Assembly (NCBI GenBank): GCA_001512905.1
Contig: LFTB01000053.1
Location: forward strand, 1 to 61,075
Source: Clostridia bacterium DTU084
Lineage (GTDB): Bacteria; Bacillota; DTU084
Reading direction: 5' to 3'
DNA: 61,075 nt
Position numbers and translations under genes: made by a program. This document shows positions 44,562 through 52,580 of this stretch, in pieces (the stretch's first letter is position 1; each line of letters opens with the position of its first letter). The notes under the pieces were generated by a model. That model had not been told where the DNA came from. It did not search any database and worked only from the letters and a program-made list of their open reading frames with translations.

Positions 44562-47500
44562 ATCCTCCAGGCGCACGCTCAACAGCTGCGAGACGCCTCC
44601 TTCCTGCATAGTCACGCCATACAGGGCATCCGCCTCTTCCATGGTCCGCCTTCTGTGGGTGACAACAATGAACTGTGTTTTCTTCACGAAATCCCGCAGC
44701 AAGGCAGAAAACCTGTGGAGGTTTGCCTCGTCAAGGGGTGCGTCGATCTCGTCTAAGACGCAGAAAGGAGAAGGGTGAACTTTCAAAATGGAAAAGAGGA
44801 AGGCTATGGCAACAAAAGCTCTCTCTCCTCCTGAGAGCAGCTGAATGTTCTGCTGTTTTTTCCCAGGCAGCTGCACCAATACTTCCACACCGGCAGTAAG
44901 GGGATCCACTTGCTCACCTTCAGGTGCCGAAAGCTCCAAATGTGCCCTGCCCCCCTGAAAAAGCCTTCCGAATACCGCACTGAAGGCTTGGTTCACCTGG
45001 TTGAAAGTGGCGGTCAGCTTCTGGCGAGAGGTGCCGTCGATCTCCTCGATGAGGTTCAAGAGGGAGGTGCGGGCTTTCTGGAGATCCTCCAGCTGCGCCT
45101 CGAGAAAGCTCACCCTCTCTTCTACCTGAACCAACTCCTCAATGGCTGCAAAATTTACGTTCCCCAACTGCTGCCGTTCGTTGCCCAGCTTTCTCAGTTC
45201 TCTTTGGGCTTGCTGCAGGCTGAACTCGAACTGCGGTACAGACTCAGGAGAAAGCTCTGCAAAGGTCAGCTGGTGTTTTTCACCAAGCTCTTCTGCCAGC
45301 CTCTCTCCTTCTGCTTCCAGCCGCGCCAGCTGCACCTCGTACTTGTGCAGGACGGCTTTGGTCTTTTCCAGCGCTTCCTTAGCCTCAGCTGCCCTTTGGC
45401 TTTCCTCTTTGAGGGCTTCCCGAAGCTCTAAGCGGGCTGTGTTTTTCTCCTGGAGTACCACCGCAAGCTTTTGCCGTTCTTCTTCCAGCTGCCCGAGCTC
45501 CACTTTCAGCTGGTCGAGGGTTTCCTGCAAGGTTTGGAGCTCATCCTCTAGGTCTTCTGCAGCTTCCACAGCTTTCATGAGGCGGCTTTCCGCAAGCTGT
45601 GTGCGCTGCTCCAGCTCACTTTTCTGGGCGGCCAGCTGCTCTGTCCGTTCTGTGAGGCTGCCGAGCTGCACGCGCAGAGCAGAAATCTCCTGTTCATAGG
45701 AAAGCCTTTGGCTCTGCCAGCGGCTCTGCTCTTCCCCCTGCTCGGCAAGGCTCGTGCGCAATACTTCTTCCTTTGCTGTCAGCTCCTCTATTTTCCTGGC
45801 GAGGGCTTGTCTTTCCTGATGCAGCGCCTCCTGTTCCGCAAGGAGCTCTTCCTCTTCTGCCTTGGCTGATTCATACTGCCTGGCCAAACGTGCCAAATTG
45901 GCCAGGTATTCTTTGTGATCCCGCTCCAGCTCAAGCTCTGCCAGGTGCAGCCCTTGTCTTCTTCTGGCAAGCTCTTCCTTTTGGACATTTAATTCAAAAG
46001 TTGCCTGTTTCAGCTTTTCCTCTTCTTGCTGCAGAACTCCGAGTTGCAATTCCAGTTCTGCCAAAGCCTCTTTCAGTTCTTCCAGCTGCCTTTTCCGGGC
46101 AAGGAGCCCCGTTCTGTTCTGCTCCCGGGAACCACCGCTGACAGCTCCTCCAGGGGCAATCAGATCTCCTGCAAGGGTGACGATCCGATAGCGGGAATTG
46201 GTCCTGCGGGCGAATTTCGTGGCGCTGGCCAAATCCTCTGCCACCACTGTCCTTCCTAACAAATACTCCACAGCAGGAGCATATTTTCTGTCACAGCTAA
46301 CCAAGTCGCTGGCAATGCCTAAAATCCCGGGGAAAGCTGGCAGCTCCTTGATCTTATCGGGCCGCAAGAGGTTCAAGGGGAGGAAAGTAGCTCTGCCCCA
46401 GTTATTTTTTCGCAAGAGGGCAATGGCCGTCTGCGCCACTCCATCGTCTTCTGTAACCAGGTTTTGCAGGCCTCCTCCCAAGGCTGTTTCCACTGCCACC
46501 TCAAACTCTGGAGGAACGCGGATCAGCTCTGCCACAGGACCCACAAGCCCCGGCAGCTGGTTTTTCCGCTCTAAGAGATTCCTGATGCCGCGATAGTAGC
46601 CTTCAAAGTGGCGCTCCATCTCAGAGAGGGCTCTGTGCCTCGCCTCAATCTGCTCCCGCTTCTTCCGGACTGCCTCCAGCTGGGCACCCAGGGCAGCCAG
46701 CTCAGATGCAGCTTGATGGCACCGTTCTTTGTTGACATTCTCAAGGGAATTGATTTGTTCCTTTTCAGCCGCCAGCCTTTCCCTTCGCCCCTCAAGTTCC
46801 GCCTCTTCTGCAGCCAGCTCCTCTCTTTCGCCAGCTATCTCCTCAAGTCTTCCTTTAGTTCTCTCCAGCCGCAGAGAAAGTTTTTCTGCTTCTTCCTCCA
46901 AGGAGTTGAATCTATTACGGAAGCCTGCTCTCTCCTCTAACACGCCAATGAGCTCGCTTTTGGCAGCTTCCAAAAGCTCGGAGCCTGCTTCAGCTTCAGC
47001 GAGGAGTTGAGCGAGCCTCTCTTCAGCTGCAGTTAATTTTTCCTGGACGCTGTTCTGCTCTCCTTCTGCTTTTTGCCTCTGTTCCTCTGCCTCACAGAGC
47101 CTTTGGGAGAGCTCTTGGAACTGGACCTCTAATTCCTCTTTCTCCTGAGCCAGCCGCTGTTTTTGTTCCAGCAGGGACTTTTGTCTTTCTTTTCCCACCC
47201 TCCAGTCGCCTTCACGCCTCTGTTGGCACGCTGCCTCTTCCCCCTGGCGCTCAGTGAGAGAAGCAATCTCTGCATTTAGTCCTTCCTCAAGTTCCCTGAG
47301 CTCTGCCACTTTCTCGTCCAGGAAACAGGCCTCTTTTTGGGCTGACGCCAGGGCTGCTTCTGCTTCTTTTTTCTCTGCTTCAGTCTGAACGATAATTTTC
47401 TGCCAGCTTGAGAACTGCTGAAAGAGCAGCCACAGGGACAGTCTTGCGATTTCTTCATCGAGCTTTTTAGCCTCTTGGGCTCGGGCTGCTTCAATTCTCA

Positions 47501-48113
47501 AAGGCCTCAGCCTTGCAGTCAGCTCGCTTAAAATATCTCTGAGGCGCAGGCTGTTGTCTTCTGTCTCTGCTAGCTTCCGTAAGGTTTCTTCCCTTTTCAC
47601 CCGGTATTTATAAATTCCTGCTGCTTCTTCCAAAAGCAGCCTGCGGTCTTGGGGCTTGGAACCCAAAACTGCTTCCACTTTTCTTTGATCGATGATGGAG
47701 TAGTCATCCCTGCCGAGGCCTGTGTTCATGAACAGTTCTGTCAGGTCTCGCAGCCTGGCTGTTTTGCCGTTGATGGAATACTCTCCTTCGCCTGAGCGGA
47801 AAACCCGCCGCCTGATGCACACTTCCTGATAGGGAAGATTCAGAGTGCCGTCTGAATTGTCCAAAATCAAGGAAACTTCGGCCATCCCCAAGGGTTTGCG
47901 CCGTTCGCTTCCTATAAAAATCACGTCCTCCATTTTGTTGCCCCTGAGGCTCTTTGCGCTCTGCTCACCGAGCACCCAGCGGATAGCATCTACAATGTTG
48001 CTTTTGCCGCTGCCGTTGGGGCCGATGATGGCTGTGATGCCGGGCTCAAAATTAACTTTCACCTTATGGGCGAAAGATTTAAAACCGTTGATTTCCAATC
48101 TCAACAAACGCAA
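44553..48113 (-). CDS. smc: Chromosome segregation protein SMC
   Basis: 1186 aa from a TTG at 48113, which gives the family start RLLRLEINGFKSFAHK and lies 8 bp after GGAG. Walker A IGPNGSGKSN is near residue 31, long coiled coils occupy about 170-500 and 660-1020, the hinge about 510-650 includes LPGLVGPVAELI, the signature LLSGGERAFVAIAF is near 1085, and Walker B FCVLDEIDAPLDEAN follows. Forms the condensin-type ring with ScpAB. The usual neighbours rnc and ftsY are absent. Confidence 0.96.
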   Translation of the reverse strand: MRLLRLEINGFKSFAHKVKVNFEPGITAIIGPNGSGKSNIVDAIRWVLGEQSAKSLRGNKMEDVIFIGSERRKPLGMAEVSLILDNSDGTLNLPYQEVCIRRRVFRSGEGEYSINGKTARLRDLTELFMNTGLGRDDYSIIDQRKVEAVLGSKPQDRRLLLEEAAGIYKYRVKREETLRKLAETEDNSLRLRDILSELTARLRPLRIEAARAQEAKKLDEEIARLSLWLLFQQFSSWQKIIVQTEAEKKEAEAALASAQKEACFLDEKVAELRELEEGLNAEIASLTERQGEEAACQQRREGDWRVGKERQKSLLEQKQRLAQEKEELEVQFQELSQRLCEAEEQRQKAEGEQNSVQEKLTAAEERLAQLLAEAEAGSELLEAAKSELIGVLEERAGFRNRFNSLEEEAEKLSLRLERTKGRLEEIAGEREELAAEEAELEGRRERLAAEKEQINSLENVNKERCHQAASELAALGAQLEAVRKKREQIEARHRALSEMERHFEGYYRGIRNLLERKNQLPGLVGPVAELIRVPPEFEVAVETALGGGLQNLVTEDDGVAQTAIALLRKNNWGRATFLPLNLLRPDKIKELPAFPGILGIASDLVSCDRKYAPAVEYLLGRTVVAEDLASATKFARRTNSRYRIVTLAGDLIAPGGAVSGGSREQNRTGLLARKRQLEELKEALAELELQLGVLQQEEEKLKQATFELNVQKEELARRRQGLHLAELELERDHKEYLANLARLARQYESAKAEEEELLAEQEALHQERQALARKIEELTAKEEVLRTSLAEQGEEQSRWQSQRLSYEQEISALRVQLGSLTERTEQLAAQKSELEQRTQLAESRLMKAVEAAEDLEDELQTLQETLDQLKVELGQLEEERQKLAVVLQEKNTARLELREALKEESQRAAEAKEALEKTKAVLHKYEVQLARLEAEGERLAEELGEKHQLTFAELSPESVPQFEFSLQQAQRELRKLGNERQQLGNVNFAAIEELVQVEERVSFLEAQLEDLQKARTSLLNLIEEIDGTSRQKLTATFNQVNQAFSAVFGRLFQGGRAHLELSAPEGEQVDPLTAGVEVLVQLPGKKQQNIQLLSGGERAFVAIAFLFSILKVHPSPFCVLDEIDAPLDEANLHRFSALLRDFVKKTQFIVVTHRRRTMEEADALYGVTMQEGGVSQLLSVRLEDAG

Positions 48114-48143
48114 ACAGATCACTCCAAAATTTTTCCTACCCCA

Positions 48144-48172
48144 ATTATACTAGAAAACTGCAAATCAGCCAA
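48144..48172 (-). promoter_or_regulatory. Sigma-A promoter of smc
   Basis: TTGGCT and TATAAT with a 17-bp spacer on the minus strand, about 30 bp before the smc start. It partly abuts the T-run of the preceding terminator. Confidence 0.75.
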
Positions 48173-48173
48173 C

Positions 48174-48198
48174 AAAAAAAGCGTCCCGAAGGACGCTT
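48174..48198 (-). terminator. Terminator between the flagellar operon and smc
   Basis: AAGCGTCC TTCG GGACGCTT forms a compact stem with a stable TTCG loop, followed by TTTTTTT on the minus strand. It ends transcription arriving from flgK. Confidence 0.93.
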
Positions 48199-48203
48199 GT
48201 AAA

Positions 48204-48577
48204 TGCAGCCCAATTATTGTGTCTCAGCCCAAACAGCCAGCAGAAAGCATTAGCCACCTGCAAGAGCATCCCCTAAAGAGGAAGGGAGTTGCTTGAATTT
48301 GGGCATTAAGCCCACATAATGCTTTTGTTCGCTTGGCGGGACTATTCCAAGCTGTAAGTCCGCTCGTCCGCAAGTTCCAACTTTGCATGCAGCAGAAGAA
48401 ATTCCCCCCGCTTCTCAAAAGCTTCTATAATCACCTTCGCCATTTTTCGTAATCCATCTCGGCTCCTGCGTTTCATGAGCGAGTTCGGAAATAGCGCCGC
48501 AATCGTTGCGAAGGCCAGTGACTACTATTACATTAGGCTTGATACGTGCCGTTCAAAGACCCAGGAGGCAGTGCTTA
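48204..48577 (-). other. 374-bp gap after flgK with coding remnants
   Basis: No long gene is present where flgL is expected. Protein-like fragments on the minus strand appear in two frames, including NVIVVTGLRNDCGAISELAH between about 48475 and 48540, and then the 44-codon frame listed separately. They could be parts of one gene separated by a frameshift near 48476. The remaining 48204-48341 shows nothing I can interpret. Confidence 0.35.
48342..48476 (-). CDS. 44-codon ORF, possibly a gene fragment
   Basis: An ATG at 48476 opens MKRRSRDGLRKMAKVIIEA and ends ADERTYSLE at 48342. The helix-rich, charged sequence looks protein-like, but there is no ribosome site. The preceding frame (SELAHE then a shift) reads straight into it, so it may be the surviving 3' part of a broken gene. 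Too short for the ORF track; family not recognised. Confidence 0.3.
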   Translation of the reverse strand: MKRRSRDGLRKMAKVIIEAFEKRGEFLLLHAKLELADERTYSLE

Positions 48578-49984
48578 TTATCTTCCCACAAGTCCCAGCC
48601 TGTTGATGATGGTGTCGAGCATCTCGTCTATTGCTGTCACTGCCCTGGCTGCTGCGCTGTAGGCGTGCTGATAGCGGATGAGATTGGTCATCTCCTCGTC
48701 CAAGGATACGCCGCTGATGCTCTCCTGCCAGGTGCTGAGGTGTTCCACCAGCTGGGATTGGTTTTGCACCATCCGCTGTGCGTTTTTGCTTTCCACACCT
48801 AAACTGGAGATGAGGGAAGCAAAGAAGTTGTCCACTGTGCCCATGCCGCTTGAGAAAGTGAGCACCTTTTCTTTGAGGCCGGCTAGGAGCGCTGCGTTGG
48901 AGCCATCTCCCGCCTTGTCCGGCTCTGATGCTGCAGCGATGAGCGACAGGCCGTCGTTATTATCATCCAAAATAGCAGGGTTCACAGACCAGTTCTGCGC
49001 ACCTGTTCCCTGGAAGAAAGCTATGCCTGTTTGGTTGTCCAAGCCGTAGCCTGCAGCGTGAATGGCGTTGAACTCTGCTATGAAGGTGGCAGCAAAGTCG
49101 TCGAGGCGGGCTCTGTAGCTGGGGATAATTTGATCCCTGGCTCTGATGATGCCTGCCACAGCTCCGCCCTGCCAGTTGACATCCTGGTCAAGGCCTTCCC
49201 ATTTCACCTGGGCAGGAACGCCTTCAGGCTCGGAGAAGGTCAGCTTGCGGACATTTACGCCGCTGACGAGGCTAATGCCGCCGATGTTGACGTTGATCTG
49301 TCCGGCAGCTTGGGGATGAACAGTGATGGTGGTAAGTCTGGCCAGCTCTTCAAGGAGGAGGTCCCGCCGATCCAGGAGATCATTGGGTGCAGTTCCCTGG
49401 GCTGCAGCTTTGCCGATGAGAGCGTTCAGATCTGCTATCTGCTGAGCCAGGGAGTTTATCTCCTGCACCTCGAGGCGCAGTTGTTTGTCTAAATCTTTCT
49501 CCAGGGTCAGCATTTGCGTGTAGAGGTGCCTGACGCTTTCAGTGAAGCTCACAGCCTCCTCCCGCACTATGCTCCGCAGGGAAGGGTCCTCAGGTCTTGC
49601 GGCCAGCTTCTCCCATCCGGACCAGAACCTTGTAAGGGCTCTGCTGATCCCGTTTTCGCTGGGCTCTGCAAAAACCAGCTCCAGCTGGCTTAAAACTTTA
49701 TTCTGCTCTTCCCAGTAGCCGAAATTGTTGATCTCTTTGCGCACCTGTTCAGAAACAAACCCATCCCGAAGCCTTGCAATAGCCTTGGCCTCGACACCAG
49801 TGCCGATGCTCAAAGGAGGGTAAGTGCCTCCAACTACAGGTTGAGTGGTCACAAGTTCCACTCTTTGCCTGGAATAACCTTTTGTGTTAGCGTTGGCTAT
49901 GTTATGCCCTGTGACATCGATCCCTATTTGCTGGGCCCCTAAAGCGCGCCTTGCGATCTCGAGGCTCCCAAAGGTTCCTGCCAT
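48578..49984 (-). CDS. flgK: Flagellar hook-associated protein FlgK
   Basis: 468 aa. The N-terminal SLEIARRALGAQQIGIDVTGHNIANANTKGYSRQ and the C-terminal EEMTNLIRYQHAYSAAARA with EMLDTIINRLG are the rod/hook-type terminal helices. The middle is shorter than in E. coli. It joins hook to filament (first junction protein), exported by the flagellar type III system. FlgL, the second junction protein, normally follows but is not here. Confidence 0.95.
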   Translation of the reverse strand: MAGTFGSLEIARRALGAQQIGIDVTGHNIANANTKGYSRQRVELVTTQPVVGGTYPPLSIGTGVEAKAIARLRDGFVSEQVRKEINNFGYWEEQNKVLSQLELVFAEPSENGISRALTRFWSGWEKLAARPEDPSLRSIVREEAVSFTESVRHLYTQMLTLEKDLDKQLRLEVQEINSLAQQIADLNALIGKAAAQGTAPNDLLDRRDLLLEELARLTTITVHPQAAGQINVNIGGISLVSGVNVRKLTFSEPEGVPAQVKWEGLDQDVNWQGGAVAGIIRARDQIIPSYRARLDDFAATFIAEFNAIHAAGYGLDNQTGIAFFQGTGAQNWSVNPAILDDNNDGLSLIAAASEPDKAGDGSNAALLAGLKEKVLTFSSGMGTVDNFFASLISSLGVESKNAQRMVQNQSQLVEHLSTWQESISGVSLDEEMTNLIRYQHAYSAAARAVTAIDEMLDTIINRLGLVGR

Positions 49985-49996
49985 GGCGATTCCTCC

Positions 49997-50425
49997 TTAA
50001 ACTGTGCGGTCTAAAACGCTGGGCTTGCTTCTCTCCTGCTGTCCGTATGTCTGGCTTTCAGTCTGCAGAAGGGAGAGAGCATATTCTGTATATGCCAAAG
50101 AGGTCCTCAAAAGCTGAGCATTCTGCTGGTTGAGGCTGGCGAGTTTCTCTGTGAGCTCCACCAGTTCTTGCCGCAGCTTGTGGAGCTTCTCTCCACCTTG
50201 GGCACCTTCTGCCAGCTCCCGAAGGGTCTTCCCGGCTGCGAGCTCTTCCCGGGCCAACTCCCAGCCCTCCAGAGCTTCGGCAAGTTCCAGCTCCTTTTGG
50301 GAGAGCTCTGCGATTAGTTCCCGCTTGTTCTCCACGATGGCTGCCTTTTTTTCCTCTGCCAGCTGAATCAGCTGTTGGAACCGCTTTTTTCCGTCTTCAA
50401 GAAGCTCGAGCAGTTTGCTTTCCAT
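49997..50425 (-). CDS. flgN: Flagellar chaperone FlgN
   Basis: 142 aa, almost all helical (LLELLEDGKKRFQQLIQLA through ELVELTEKLASLNQQNA). Size, composition and place between flgM and flgK fit FlgN/YvyG, the export chaperone of FlgK and FlgL. Sequence alone would be weak evidence. Confidence 0.88.
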   Translation of the reverse strand: MESKLLELLEDGKKRFQQLIQLAEEKKAAIVENKRELIAELSQKELELAEALEGWELAREELAAGKTLRELAEGAQGGEKLHKLRQELVELTEKLASLNQQNAQLLRTSLAYTEYALSLLQTESQTYGQQERSKPSVLDRTV

Positions 50426-50435
50426 AGCGAACCTC

Positions 50436-50726
50436 CTAAACCAAGCGATCCACTGTAAATCTGCCCAGGAGCTTGGCAGCCACCTCCTGGCAGTCGGGAT
50501 TGTATGTGCCTTGCCGGATCTCCTCCCGCAGGGAGTTCACCAGGCTGCTGCGCACGTCAGGCTGCTTTACAAGCTGCTCAGTCACTGCCTGCACTTCCCT
50601 TGAGGAACTAGAGAGAGAAACTTGATCCAGCTGCCGGCTGTTCGCCCTATTAGGCTTCAGGGATCGATTCTGCTCCCGAGCATATAAAGCAACAGTGCGC
50701 TGGATTTGCGATCTTGAGATGATCAT
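50436..50726 (-). CDS. flgM: Anti-sigma-28 factor FlgM
   Basis: 96 aa. The DQVSLSSSSREVQAV block and C-terminal VNSLREEIRQGTYNPDCQEVAAKLL are the sigma-28-binding helices. It holds back late flagellar genes until it is exported through the hook. First of flgM-flgN-flgK. Confidence 0.94.
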   Translation of the reverse strand: MIISRSQIQRTVALYAREQNRSLKPNRANSRQLDQVSLSSSSREVQAVTEQLVKQPDVRSSLVNSLREEIRQGTYNPDCQEVAAKLLGRFTVDRLV

Positions 50727-50781
50727 TTTTCACACTCCAATAAAAGCTTTCACTCTATTTATCGACCAAAAAAAGGAGCTC

Positions 50782-51204
50782 TTAAGAGCCCCTGCGTTCT
50801 CGCCAGCGTGAAATGTGAATTTCCCCCTTGTCTTTCTTCGTGTAAGGTGCAGGTCCCACTGCTGAACGTTTGTTTGCCTGCAGCTCCGCCTGCAGGGTTT
50901 CCTTGCACTTATTGCACAGTGTGCCGGAGGTGATGTAGCTGCCGCAGCTTGCACACTGCCAGCGGGCAGAACCTGCAGCAAAGTTGCGTCCCTCAAGCCG
51001 CCCTTCTTTGAGGAAGTCATAGATTTTTTTCGGCTGTATATCACACTGGTCGGCAACTTCCTGGATGGTAAGGCCTGGGTTCTCCTCCACAAAGGCCCGG
51101 ACTTTTTTGAAAATCCGATCCTCCTCAGCCTGACAATCAGGACAAATATTTCTCCCGATTCGGGCAAAAACCTTGCCGCATCTTACACAATTTGCCAACT
51201 CCAT
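50782..51204 (-). CDS. yvyF: YvyF/TIGR03826 flagellar operon zinc-ribbon protein
   Basis: 140 aa from the ATG at 51204 after AGGAGGTAGGCAA. An N-terminal zinc ribbon (NCVRCGKVFARIGRNICPDC), a helix-turn-helix-like middle (IQEVADQCDIQPKKIYDFLK) and a second ribbon (CASCGSYITSGTLCNKC). The B. subtilis counterpart lies between comFC and flgM, as here, and is thought to regulate flagellar genes. Confidence 0.9.
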   Translation of the reverse strand: MELANCVRCGKVFARIGRNICPDCQAEEDRIFKKVRAFVEENPGLTIQEVADQCDIQPKKIYDFLKEGRLEGRNFAAGSARWQCASCGSYITSGTLCNKCKETLQAELQANKRSAVGPAPYTKKDKGEIHISRWRERRGS

Positions 51205-51208
51205 TTGC

Positions 51209-51955
51209 CTACCTCCTGACATTGGCCTTGCCCAGGCCAAGGTTTTGTCCTTCCAACGCTGCTACTGCCAAGGTTAAAACATCCACCTGTTTGGCTCCGC
51301 AGCTTATGAGCAGCCTTGCGCATTCGCTCACAGTCCGGCCAGTGACAAGAATGTCGTCAACCAAGATAATGTGCTGATCTTGAAAAGCCTGCGGCTGGTG
51401 CACGCCAAAGCTGCCAGCTATCCGCTGACACCTTTCAGCGTACGAAAAGCCCGCGCTGTTTTTTTTCAGGTAGAGATTGCCGCTTTCCACAGGCAAATGC
51501 AATTGCCTCCCTAACTCCAAAGCCAGTGCCTGGACGTGGTCATAGCAGCGCCTGGACTTCCGCACAACAGAAGGGACTGGCACCAAAAGCACTTCTGCCT
51601 GAGGGAAAAATTGTTTGTAGACTTCCGCAAGCAAGCTGGCAATAGGCCCTACGAAATCATGGCGGTGGAAATACTTCATCATATGTATGCATTCACGCCA
51701 AAAACCCTCGTATACTGCCACAGACCTAGCTGTCTGAAAGCTATGGCTGTACTGTCTGCACAGCAGGCACTTTCCCTTTTCCACTGCAGCGAGTCTCAAG
51801 GGTCTGCCGCAGATTTGACACATTGGCTCGCCGATGAATTTCAGTTGGGAAAGGCAGTGGTTGCACAGCTGCGCTGCAGCATCCCCGTAAAAGGGCCTGT
51901 GGCAAATCACGCACCTGGTACTTGAGGGAAAAAGGGCTTGCCAAAATGCTGACAC
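51209..51955 (-). CDS. comF: ComF family phosphoribosyltransferase-like protein
   Basis: 248 aa from the GTG at 51955 (GGAGGATACAGA); the track's TTG start contains the site. Zinc-type Cys pairs CVICHRPF and LCNHC, then CQICGRPL and CLLCRQY, then the PRPP-binding loop HIILVDDILVTGRTVSECA. ComFC homologues take part in DNA uptake during competence. First gene of the comF-flagellar operon. Confidence 0.92.
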   Translation of the reverse strand: MSAFWQALFPSSTRCVICHRPFYGDAAAQLCNHCLSQLKFIGEPMCQICGRPLRLAAVEKGKCLLCRQYSHSFQTARSVAVYEGFWRECIHMMKYFHRHDFVGPIASLLAEVYKQFFPQAEVLLVPVPSVVRKSRRCYDHVQALALELGRQLHLPVESGNLYLKKNSAGFSYAERCQRIAGSFGVHQPQAFQDQHIILVDDILVTGRTVSECARLLISCGAKQVDVLTLAVAALEGQNLGLGKANVRR

Positions 51956-51990
51956 TCTGTATCCTCCCAAGAACAAACTCAACTTAAATA

Positions 51991-52004
51991 TTCGGCAAGC
52001 CGAA
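51991..52004. promoter_or_regulatory. Perfect inverted repeat before comF
   Basis: TTCGGC AA GCCGAA lies about 36 bp before the comF start. The minus-strand GCCGAATA resembles a sigma-28 -10 box but lacks a matching TAAA -35 element, so it is better read as a possible regulator site. Confidence 0.35.
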
Positions 52005-52109
52005 CCCTAACTCCTGCCATTTTCATAAATTCACAACTTACTGACACTACTAAATGTTATATTTCACGCCAAAGCGGTGAATACTAACAAAAGAAAGGAG
52101 ACGAGAAAA

Positions 52110-52289
52110 ATGGAAGATATCTTTGGACAGACACTGCGGGATATTGCAGGCAGCTGCAGCTGGTTTGAAGTGGCAGAAGAAGCTGCCATTGAGAAAGTAG
52201 GCTGCAATTACTGCAGCAACTGGGATGACGGAACTTGTCCTTTTTATCTGAGGCGCCAGGAAAAATCCCACATCATGCTGGCAAACTAA
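52110..52289 (+). CDS. Small cysteine-containing protein
   Basis: 59 aa from the ATG at 52110, which has AGGAG nine bases upstream. The sequence has GSCSWFEVAEEAAIEK and VGCNYCSNWDDGTCPFY, four Cys in all, three of them in a compact C-x2-C-x7-C group that could bind a metal. It resembles small clostridial proteins such as the DUF1540 group in style only. It is one of few plus-strand genes and ends at hairpins shared with the tRNA operon. Function unknown. Confidence 0.65.
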   Translation: MEDIFGQTLRDIAGSCSWFEVAEEAAIEKVGCNYCSNWDDGTCPFYLRRQEKSHIMLAN

Positions 52290-52290
52290 A

Positions 52291-52311
52291 AAAGGCTGCA
52301 CGCGCAGCCTT
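52291..52311. terminator. Hairpin after the small cysteine-containing gene
   Basis: AAGGCTGC ACGC GCAGCCTT stem directly past the stop codon. The T-run is on the minus strand, so it also faces transcripts coming from the tRNA genes. Confidence 0.7.
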
Positions 52312-52322
52312 CAGCAACAAAA

Positions 52323-52348
52323 AAACGCAGCTTGGCTGCGTTTGCTTT
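52323..52348. terminator. Terminator of the tRNA genes
   Basis: ACGCAGC and GCTGCGT around a 3-base loop; TTTTTTTG follows on the minus strand and TTTGCTTTT on the plus strand, so it can act in both directions. Confidence 0.82.
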
Positions 52349-52355
52349 TAATTGA

Positions 52356-52433
52356 TGGGGTGAGCGATGGGACTTGAACCCACGACCTCCAGGGCCACAA
52401 CCTGGCGCTCTAACCAGCTGAGCTACGCCCACC
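52356..52433 (-). tRNA. tRNA-His(GTG)
   Basis: Folds as a cloverleaf: acceptor GTGGGCG/CGCTCAC, D arm GCTC/GAGC, anticodon stem CCAGG/CCTGG with loop TTGTGGC (anticodon GTG), and T arm GTGGG/CCCAT. An extra 5' G (position -1) faces C73, the hallmark of tRNA-His, and the 3' CCA is encoded. Confidence 0.97.
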
Positions 52434-52442
52434 ATAAAATTC

Positions 52443-52519
52443 TGGCGCGCCTGGAGGGAGTCGAACCCCCGACTCCGAGATTAGAAGTCTCGTGCTCTAT
52501 CCGACTGAGCTACAGGCGC
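52443..52519 (-). tRNA. tRNA-Arg(TCT)
   Basis: Cloverleaf with acceptor GCGCCTG/CAGGCGC, anticodon stem CGAGA/TCTCG and loop CTTCTAA (anticodon TCT), T loop TTCGACT, discriminator G and encoded CCA. Nine bases upstream of tRNA-His, so probably one transcript. tRNA-Arg(TCT) reads A-starting codons and is a t6A37 substrate of the tsa genes next door. Confidence 0.97.
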
Positions 52520-52580
52520 ATCAAACTATAAACATATTAACACAAACCATTTAATAATTCAAGACCCCCTGCCAAGAAAT

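Noticed and set aside
51991-52030. Sigma-28 promoter for comF-yvyF-flgM
   Set aside because: GCCGAATA only partly fits the -10 box and no TAAA element lies 15 bp upstream.
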